This document shows, piece after piece, positions 58,740-64,000 of a stretch of DNA of 64,000 nt. This DNA is from Prevotella sp. (GTDB lineage Bacteria > Bacteroidota > Bacteroidia > Bacteroidales > Bacteroidaceae), in the NCBI GenBank assembly GCA_017618275.1, contig JAFZUS010000004.1:93575-157574 (forward strand). Reading direction: 5' to 3'. The notes beneath the pieces are model-generated. The model was not told where the DNA came from and made no database searches. It was given only the letters and a program-made list of their open reading frames with translations. The translations under genes were made by a program, and so were the position numbers. Each line of letters starts with the position of its first letter. Position 1 is the first letter of the stretch.

Positions 58740-59318
58740 ATGAAAAGAATACTGATACTGGTTGTGGTCGCCATGATGACCATGATGACGGTGAATGCTC
58801 AAAGCCTCGCCGGACGTACCTATCACAATGCCAATATCCTGGCTGGCGAAATGAACAAGAAACTGAAGGAAGTGGATCAGAAGATTCCGGAAATCAAGGC
58901 CAAGGGTTACGCTAAATTCGAAGAGAAGAATGGACGTAAGCCGACTGCAGCCGAAAAGGCCAAACTTGAGAAGGAACTCAATGAATCCGTCGCACAGGCA
59001 AAAGCGGTGGCAAAGGGAATGACGACAGCCATCACCGTTGAGTTCAAGACGGAGAAGAATGCCGTGATGAAGGCCGACATGAAAGTCAGCGACGATGCCA
59101 TGAAAGCCGCTGGTATCGGCTGGTTGAAGCGCAAGGCCATGAAGGCTGCGCTGGCCGTCGCCCCCTCATCGAGCAAGGCCACCTACGTGGTGAAAGGCGA
59201 CCTCATTATCTTAGACGACGGTGAAGAAAAGGATACCCTTCGCCTGAGCAGCGACGGCAAATACCTCTATGGCAAATTCGAAAAGGATGTCAACTTTAAA
59301 CTCACAAGGACGAAATAA
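58740..59318 (+). CDS. Small secreted protein of unknown function
   Basis: 192 residues from ATG 58740, with a signal peptide ending TVNAQ. The first half is Lys/Glu/Ala-rich and helical (EMNKKLKEVDQKIPEIKAKGYAKFEE), the second a small beta domain (VKGDLIILDDGEEKDTLRLSSDGKYLYG). No family recognised. It lies 5 bp after the HAD gene and ends before a strong terminator. Confidence 0.78.
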   Translation: MKRILILVVVAMMTMMTVNAQSLAGRTYHNANILAGEMNKKLKEVDQKIPEIKAKGYAKFEEKNGRKPTAAEKAKLEKELNESVAQAKAVAKGMTTAITVEFKTEKNAVMKADMKVSDDAMKAAGIGWLKRKAMKAALAVAPSSSKATYVVKGDLIILDDGEEKDTLRLSSDGKYLYGKFEKDVNFKLTRTK

Positions 59319-59352
59319 CTCATAAAGGTGTATCTGCTACTAATCTGAAAAG

Positions 59353-59389
59353 AAAAGCCGCCTCTTCATTTTCTAAGGGGCGGCTTTTT
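59353..59389. terminator. Bidirectional terminator
   Basis: AAAAGCCGCC and GGCGGCTTTTT pair around a 16-nt loop, with A and T runs on the two sides; separates convergent genes. Confidence 0.88.
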
Positions 59390-59412
59390 CAGTATCCTTT
59401 GTGTCGCAATTT

Positions 59413-60030
59413 CTACAGATGCCGATTGCTGTCGATGGACTTGAAGACGGTCATGATGGACTTTGACGAGGCGACAAGGCTTTTGTATTCCTCGCTATAT
59501 TGGGCGGGAACGGTCTTTCCCTGATAGACGGTGTTGAAGGCGGTCTCGCCTTCGCCCGTCTTACGGCTCTTGACAATGACGTCGATGAGTCGCCCCTGGC
59601 CGAAATAGAAGCGGTACTCGTAGTCGATGTCGTTGATGACCTCGGGCTCGATGGCATAGATGAACTCGATGCGGCCTTGCTTGTCGTAGAGGTACTCCTG
59701 ATAGTACTCACGGGCAGCGAAGTTATACTTCTGGGTGGCGAAGTCCAGATAGAGGTCGGCATAGATTTGTTCATCGCTCTCCAACTCCTCGCGGTAGAAC
59801 ATCTGCAGCGTTTCCTCGTGATAGCCGGTGGCTGGGAGGTTCTGCTTGATGACAACGGTATAGGTCTGGGGAACGGGATACTGGTCGCCGCTCTTCTCCA
59901 GTTCCTGAATCTGAGCGATCTGTGCCTTGGCGTCGGCATAGTGCTGGCGGATGGCTTGCTTTGCGTCCTGTGCCTGGGCAGCGAGAGTGTACAGGCACAG
60001 CAGTGAGATGACGAGAATGATCTGTTTCAT
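59413..60030 (-). CDS. Secreted protein of unknown function
   Basis: 205 residues with a signal peptide ending AAQAQ. The mature part is Tyr-, Gln- and Glu-rich with predicted long helix (AKQAIRQHYADAKAQIAQIQELE) and then beta strands (FIYAIEPEVINDIDYEYRFYF). No family recognised. Seven bp after lutC on the same strand, so likely transcribed with the lactate genes. Confidence 0.78.
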   Translation of the reverse strand: MKQIILVISLLCLYTLAAQAQDAKQAIRQHYADAKAQIAQIQELEKSGDQYPVPQTYTVVIKQNLPATGYHEETLQMFYREELESDEQIYADLYLDFATQKYNFAAREYYQEYLYDKQGRIEFIYAIEPEVINDIDYEYRFYFGQGRLIDVIVKSRKTGEGETAFNTVYQGKTVPAQYSEEYKSLVASSKSIMTVFKSIDSNRHL

Positions 60031-60037
60031 GGTTTCT

Positions 60038-60631
60038 CTACTCAGGCAGAAGCAGGATGGTGGCTGAGCGGGCGGCTTGGGCTCCCATCACAAGTACTTG
60101 TGCAATGTCGGCGGTCTTCGAGGGACCGCTGATGAAGGTGCCGTAGCCGTCGTACTCCTTGTCGAACTCAATGCGCTTGTAGGCCTCGTGCATGTTGTTC
60201 ACGATCTGTGACTTCGGTAGCAGAATGACGAGGTTCTCGGAGATAAAGCACACGGCCTTCTCCTTCATCGTCTGGGGAATCCAGACGCAGGCGTTCTCGG
60301 CCACGCCGAACTGTCCGCGGATGATGCCCACGTCCGTGCCGTTCAAGTCGTGCGCACTACCTACGGTGTCGGGATTCCTCGTGGCAATGGTGATCTCGGG
60401 CAGGTTCGAGGCAATCTCCTTGGCTTCTGGATAGAGGTCTTTCACCAGTTTGTTCACGTCCTGTCCTTCCTTTACCTCAATCACATGGCCGCCCACGCTT
60501 TCCGTCATCTTGATGAACTGCACCAGCGGGTCGGCATAGGTGATGGCCTTGATGTCGCTCAGGTCGGGCATGTCGAATTTCTCTCTGACATTCGCCCGGT
60601 ATTTCTTCAGTATATCGTCTTTGTTTGCCAT
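60038..60631 (-). CDS. lutC: Lactate utilization protein C (LUD domain)
   Basis: 197 residues, LUD domain with DLNGTDVGIIRGQFGVAENACVWIP and SGPSKTADIAQVLVMGAQ. Forms the lactate oxidation complex with LutA and LutB. Its start is 21 bp after lutB, across a GGTAAAAA repeat that also holds the lutB stop. Confidence 0.92.
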   Translation of the reverse strand: MANKDDILKKYRANVREKFDMPDLSDIKAITYADPLVQFIKMTESVGGHVIEVKEGQDVNKLVKDLYPEAKEIASNLPEITIATRNPDTVGSAHDLNGTDVGIIRGQFGVAENACVWIPQTMKEKAVCFISENLVILLPKSQIVNNMHEAYKRIEFDKEYDGYGTFISGPSKTADIAQVLVMGAQAARSATILLLPE

Positions 60632-60660
60632 AACTTTTACTTTTTACCTTTTTTACTTTT
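60632..60660 (-). repeat. GTAAAAAAGGTAAAAAG repeat in the lutB-lutC gap
   Basis: The same repeat family as 29671 and 30684, in the same sense relative to transcription; it includes the lutB stop codon. Confidence 0.75.
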
Positions 60661-62020
60661 CAAGATCCTTGATCAGTTTGTGGAACGGTTTCTTGGGAAA
60701 CTCCATCATCTTATGACCTTCCGCCCACGGGTTCAGACCGCAGTTCATCAGCGGTGAGGGGATGATGTTCGCCCAGTGGGCGAGGGCGGTGCCGAGGTTG
60801 TAGAGGCCTTGGCTGCCATAGACCATGCTCATGCCTTTGCACATGAGTTTCTTCTGCGGGTTGGCGGTGCCGAAGTCGTCGAGTTGCTGGCGCCACTGGT
60901 AGATCTGGTCGCCGAGGTTCACCTTGACGGGACAGACTGTCTGGCAACTGAGGCAGAGGGTGCAGGCACTGACATTGCCTGAGTGTTTCTGCGTGTCGCG
61001 GAGCATACCGAGGTTGATGCCAATGGGACCAGGGATGAAGTAACTGTAAGAGTAGCCACCGCTTCTGCGATAGACGGGACAGGTGTTCATACACGAACCG
61101 CAGCGGATGCACTTCAGCGCCTCCCAGTGCTCCGGATTGCCTATCCACTCTGATCGGCCATTGTCCACGAGCACGATATGCATGGGGTTCGCCGTGGGTC
61201 GCGCCTTGCGGAAATGAGAGGTGAAGGTGGTCGTGGGCTGACCTGTGCCTGCGCGACAGAGCATGCGCTGGAACACAGCGAGACAGTCGTAATTGGGGAT
61301 AATCTTCTCTAATCCGATGGCGGCGATGTGCAGTTTGGGGCACGAGGTTGACATGTCGGCGTTGCCTTCGTTGGTACACACCACGATGTCGCCCGTCTCA
61401 GCGATACCGAAGTTGCCGCCCGTCATACCAGCATCGGCTGTCAGGAACTCATTGCGAAGGCTCAGACGGGCCACGTACGTCAGGTAGGTGGGATCGTGGT
61501 TGCCCTTTTCGCTACCCAGTTTCTCCTCGAACAGTTCGCCCACATCGTCGTGGTTCAGATGGATGGCGGGCATCACGATGTGACTGGGTTTCTGGCCCTT
61601 CAGTTGGATGATGCGCTCGCCGAGGTCGGTCTCTACTACCTCGATGCCGTGCTGTTCCAGATAGGGGTTCATCTCGCATTCCTCCGTCAACATCGACTTC
61701 GACTTGACGAGTTTCTTTACGTCGTGGTTTTTCAGGATGCCATAAACGATTTCGTTGAACTCGTGCGCATCTTTCGCCCAATGGACGATACAGCCGTTTT
61801 CTTCGGCTTTCTTCGAGAATTGCTCGAGGTATTCGTCAAGGTGGGTGATGGTGTGGCGCTTGATCTGTGAAGCCTTCTCGCGCAACTGCTCCCACTCCCC
61901 GAGACCGTATGCCATATAGTCACGTTTGGTGCGTACTGCCCAGAATGTGGCGTCGTGCCATTTGGCGTATGTCTGGTTCTTTAAGAACTCCTTCGCTGCT
62001 TTACTATGTCCTGTACTCAT
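60653..62020 (-). CDS. lutB: Lactate utilization protein B, iron-sulfur subunit
   Basis: 455 residues. A LUD domain (about 60-290) is followed by two 4Fe-4S motifs, CIRCGSCMNTCPVYRR and CTLCLSCQTVCPVKVN, and a C-terminal domain. Carries electrons from L-lactate oxidation to the quinone pool. Overlaps lutA by 4 bp. Confidence 0.95.
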   Translation of the reverse strand: MSTGHSKAAKEFLKNQTYAKWHDATFWAVRTKRDYMAYGLGEWEQLREKASQIKRHTITHLDEYLEQFSKKAEENGCIVHWAKDAHEFNEIVYGILKNHDVKKLVKSKSMLTEECEMNPYLEQHGIEVVETDLGERIIQLKGQKPSHIVMPAIHLNHDDVGELFEEKLGSEKGNHDPTYLTYVARLSLRNEFLTADAGMTGGNFGIAETGDIVVCTNEGNADMSTSCPKLHIAAIGLEKIIPNYDCLAVFQRMLCRAGTGQPTTTFTSHFRKARPTANPMHIVLVDNGRSEWIGNPEHWEALKCIRCGSCMNTCPVYRRSGGYSYSYFIPGPIGINLGMLRDTQKHSGNVSACTLCLSCQTVCPVKVNLGDQIYQWRQQLDDFGTANPQKKLMCKGMSMVYGSQGLYNLGTALAHWANIIPSPLMNCGLNPWAEGHKMMEFPKKPFHKLIKDLEK

Positions 62021-62754
62021 AATCCTGCTGCTAAAATCTCTACTACATGCTTAAACTCCACATTCAGGCCTTGCTTTTTGGCAATGCCTGCCATATGCAT
62101 CAGACAAGAACAGTCGGGGCCGGTCACAAACCGTGCGCCAGTCTTCATGTGCCGCTGTATCTTGTCCAGTCCCATCTGCGCACTGACGGCCGTTTCCTCT
62201 ACGGAGAACATACCACCGAATCCGCAACATTCGTCAGGTCGCTCGGGCTCCAAGACCTGAATACCTTCCACCAGATTCAGGAGGTCCTTGATCTTGTTGA
62301 ACTTGGTGATGTTTTCCTCGCTCGGGCTACTCAGCCCCAATTCACGGACACCGTGACAGGAGTTGTGCAGGCTTACCTTGTGGGGGAAGGTTCCTAGCGG
62401 ATGATTCACTTTCACAACATCGTGCAGGAACTCCACTACGTCCATACATTTCTTGGCTGTCTCGCACTCGTGCTTACCTGCCAGCAGACGGGGGTAGTTG
62501 ATCTTGATAAATGCAGTGCAACTGACCGAGGGCGCTACCACATAGTCGAAGTCCTTGAATTTCTCTTCAAACTTCTCCGCCAGAGGGATGGCTTGCTTCT
62601 CAAAGCCGGCATTGGCCATCGGCTGTCCGCAACAGGTCTGGTTCTGTGGATACTCCACGTCGAGACCCTGATGCTTCAATAGTTTGTATGTGGCGACACC
62701 CACTTGGGGATAGACCACATCTACGTAACAGGGGATAAATAGTCCGATCTTCAT
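62017..62754 (-). CDS. lutA: Lactate utilization protein A, cysteine-rich CCG subunit
   Basis: 245 residues with two CCG domains (TCCGQPMANAG and ECCGFGGMFS), as in glycolate/lactate oxidase Fe-S subunits and heterodisulfide reductase. First gene of lutABC. Lactate oxidation to pyruvate at the membrane is the established role in other bacteria. Confidence 0.95.
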   Translation of the reverse strand: MKIGLFIPCYVDVVYPQVGVATYKLLKHQGLDVEYPQNQTCCGQPMANAGFEKQAIPLAEKFEEKFKDFDYVVAPSVSCTAFIKINYPRLLAGKHECETAKKCMDVVEFLHDVVKVNHPLGTFPHKVSLHNSCHGVRELGLSSPSEENITKFNKIKDLLNLVEGIQVLEPERPDECCGFGGMFSVEETAVSAQMGLDKIQRHMKTGARFVTGPDCSCLMHMAGIAKKQGLNVEFKHVVEILAAGL

Positions 62755-62802
62755 TGTGCTGTTAGTGTATTATTATGACGTCCTTTTAGTTATTCATGGG
62801 TA

Positions 62803-62810
62803 CAAATATA
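62803..62810 (-). promoter_or_regulatory. Promoter -7 element of lutABC
   Basis: TATATTTG on the minus strand, 48 bp before the ATG at 62754; the -33 region is weak. Confidence 0.55.
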
Positions 62811-62884
62811 GTGAAAATATTCCAAAAATACTAATTAATTGGTATTTTGTGCCTTGTTTTTATGTTTTATTAAAAGTAAATACG

Positions 62885-62892
62885 TACCTTTG
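62885..62892 (+). promoter_or_regulatory. Promoter -7 element of the BI-1 gene
   Basis: TACCTTTG, 51 bp before the ATG at 62944; T-rich sequence stands about 20 bp upstream as the -33. Confidence 0.6.
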
Positions 62893-62943
62893 TGGCACAT
62901 TATTTGTAGTAAACATAGTGTGAAACTAATTATTGAGAAGAAT

Positions 62944-63672
62944 ATGGATTATAACAATGAATTGAATTTTGGAACGACGATGACTCGGGATCGCGAACTC
63001 TCGATGTCACAGGCTTTTCCTATCTTGATGAGAAAGGTTTATGTTTGGATGTCGCTGGCACTGGCCATTACTGGTATCACGGCCTTTGGGGTGGCTAATA
63101 GTCCGGGCGTTATGTCTGCTATCTATAGTAATCAGATTGTCTTTTGGGGCCTGATTATTGCAGAACTGGCTCTGGTCTTTGTCATCAGTGGTGCCATCAA
63201 CCGACTGTCTTTGACGACGGCGACGCTGCTCTTTGTGCTCTATTCCGTCATCAATGGTGTCGTGCTTTCATCTATTTTCCTCATCTATACGATGACTTCC
63301 ATTGCCAGTGTGTTTTTCATTACGGCTGGCACATTCGCAGTGATGGCGTTTATCGGCTATACAACCAAAACAGATCTCACGTCGATGGGAAAGATCCTGA
63401 TGATGGCTATCATCGGACTGATCATTGCCTCTTTGGTTAATGTCTTCTTGGTGAAGAGTTCTGGCTTTGACCTGATCATCAGTTATGTCGGCGTGCTGAT
63501 CTTCGTTGGTCTCACGGCTTATGATTCCCAGAAAATCAAGAATATGTTGCAGATGGCACCAGATGCTGGCGAGGCCGCTCAGAAACTCGCCTTGGTGGGT
63601 GCGCTCTCGCTTTATCTTGACTTCATCAACCTCTTCATTTATTTGCTCCGTATCTTGGGTAGGAGAGAGTAG
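62944..63672 (+). CDS. Bax inhibitor-1/YccA-family membrane protein
   Basis: 242 residues from ATG 62944 (the longer frame would start upstream of the promoter). Seven helices; the family motifs LMRKVYVWMSLALAITGITAFGVA and the C-terminal GLTAYDSQKIKNM...ALSLYLDFINLFIYLLRILGRRE are present. BI-1 proteins are calcium-leak channels or modulators of membrane proteases. Confidence 0.95.
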   Translation: MDYNNELNFGTTMTRDRELSMSQAFPILMRKVYVWMSLALAITGITAFGVANSPGVMSAIYSNQIVFWGLIIAELALVFVISGAINRLSLTTATLLFVLYSVINGVVLSSIFLIYTMTSIASVFFITAGTFAVMAFIGYTTKTDLTSMGKILMMAIIGLIIASLVNVFLVKSSGFDLIISYVGVLIFVGLTAYDSQKIKNMLQMAPDAGEAAQKLALVGALSLYLDFINLFIYLLRILGRRE

Positions 63673-63693
63673 TTTTGAAAGAAAAAAGCAGGT

Positions 63694-63740
63694 AATAACC
63701 TATGCCTTATATATTATAAATAAGGTGTAGGTTATTATTT
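63694..63740 (+). terminator. Terminator after the BI-1 gene
   Basis: AATAACCTATGCCTTAT pairs with ATAAGGTGTAGGTTATT (two wobble pairs) and is followed by ATTTTG. Confidence 0.8.
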
Positions 63741-63792
63741 TGTCAATAAAGTCGAAAACTTTCGTTAAACAATGAAAAAAGTTGGCTAAAAA

Positions 63793-63824
63793 TTTGGATG
63801 GTATTGAAATTGTTCGTACCTTTG
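63793..63824 (+). promoter_or_regulatory. Strong promoter at the right edge, probably of an rRNA operon
   Basis: TTTG (63793-63796), exactly 20 bp, TACCTTTG (63817-63824): a full consensus match with no protein gene downstream in the window. Confidence 0.75.
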
Positions 63825-64000
63825 CATCCGCTTTCGCCCATTTTGGTGGGCGTTTAGTGTGAAAGAAAGAGTTCTTTGAAAGATTTACATAGACAGAAGT
63901 AGTACAAGAAGCAGTGTCAATGCACAATGCATAATGCACAATGCATAATTGCGTATGCGTTGACATTGGGTAGAAGAAACGAACCGTTTAATTCTTGGGA
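63825..64000 (+). other. Untranslated leader, probably of a 16S-23S-5S rRNA operon
   Basis: No reading frame. A CGCCCA/TGGGCG hairpin (63836-63853), a boxA-like GTTCTTTGAAAG (63871-63882), then AGACAGAAGTAGTACAAGAA-type sequence and an ATGCACAATGCATA repeat (63919-63950). BoxA just after a very strong promoter is typical of rRNA leaders in Bacteroidetes. The 16S gene itself would lie past the window end. Confidence 0.6.
63919..63950 (+). repeat. ATGCACA/ATGCATA microrepeat in the leader
   Basis: Alternating AATGCACAATGCATA units, two copies of 15 bp. Confidence 0.7.

Noticed and set aside
62839-62943. N-terminal extension of the BI-1 protein
   Set aside because: It would begin upstream of the TACCTTTG promoter box, so it is not in the mRNA.
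1-64000. tRNA genes, prophage, integrase or transposase genes
   Set aside because: None seen on reading both strands; repeats are all short and carry no transposase.

Overview
The window looks like a Bacteroidales chromosome, most likely a Prevotella relative. The reasons are the recurring Bacteroidetes promoter (TTTG, about 19-20 bp, TAnnTTTG), the near absence of Shine-Dalgarno sites, BspA-type leucine-rich surface proteins, a SusD-like protein, OmpP-type porins and a cytochrome bd operon with a DUF4492 gene. It reads as ordinary chromosome, with no phage, plasmid or insertion-sequence genes seen. GC is around 50 percent, with an AT-richer island at about 35.6-37.6 kb.

Layout. 1-11.2 kb (minus): a tight seven-gene series running from a LytS-type kinase and LytTR regulator through a GH9 glycosidase, a HAMP membrane protein lacking a kinase domain, a Cache histidine kinase and an outer-membrane barrel to a GH3 beta-glucosidase cut by the window edge. 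11.3-21.5 kb: a Gfo/Idh oxidoreductase, a porin plus sodium:solute symporter pair, a dockerin-ended LRR protein, a heavy-metal P-type ATPase with aat, and a lipoprotein. 21.6-27.0 kb (minus): DUF4492-cydA-cydB followed closely by a BspA/dockerin protein, with a possible small RNA beyond it. 27.1-34.1 kb (plus): a coiled-coil protein, then a TolC-HlyD-ABC2-ABC2 export operon ending in a CDP-alcohol phosphatidyltransferase-like gene. 34.1-38.1 kb: an accessory region with a hypothetical gene behind a repeat-filled leader, a rod-folding RNA resembling 6S RNA, a small secreted protein, an orphan SusD-like protein, a long G/C-tract hairpin and an orphan HicB. 38.3-41 kb: an ECF sigma factor, its probable anti-sigma factor and a secreted protein. 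41-46.4 kb (minus): ilvE-DUF975-trmB-LRR protein-mrp. 46.5-52.9 kb: a small outer-membrane protein, xseA/xseB and an S8 protease, and a MATE/kinase/phosphoesterase operon. 53-58.7 kb: a deoxyaminosugar nucleotide operon (rmlB, FdtA-, acetyltransferase- and FdtB-like genes, with a sigma region-4-like gene and purT between). 58.7-62.8 kb: small secreted proteins and a lutABC lactate oxidation operon. 62.9-64 kb: a BI-1 protein and, at the right edge, what looks like the promoter and leader of an rRNA operon.

The most unusual theme is a set of short tandem or palindromic microrepeats (GTGAGAAA, GGTAAAAA, AATTAGG, GAGTTGA, CCTAGG, TTATCCGGG and GTTGCTGTG/CACAGCAAC). They sit in operon spacers and also lie in frame inside conserved genes (P-type ATPase, cydA, cydB, tolC, trmB, DegT aminotransferase), adding peptide loops or even forming signal peptides. 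The strongest single leads are the rod-shaped RNA at 35.4 kb, the mRNA hairpin made by opposed repeats at the start of tolC, the histidine-less kinase relative inside the glycosidase operon, and the helically phased CCTAGG arrays.
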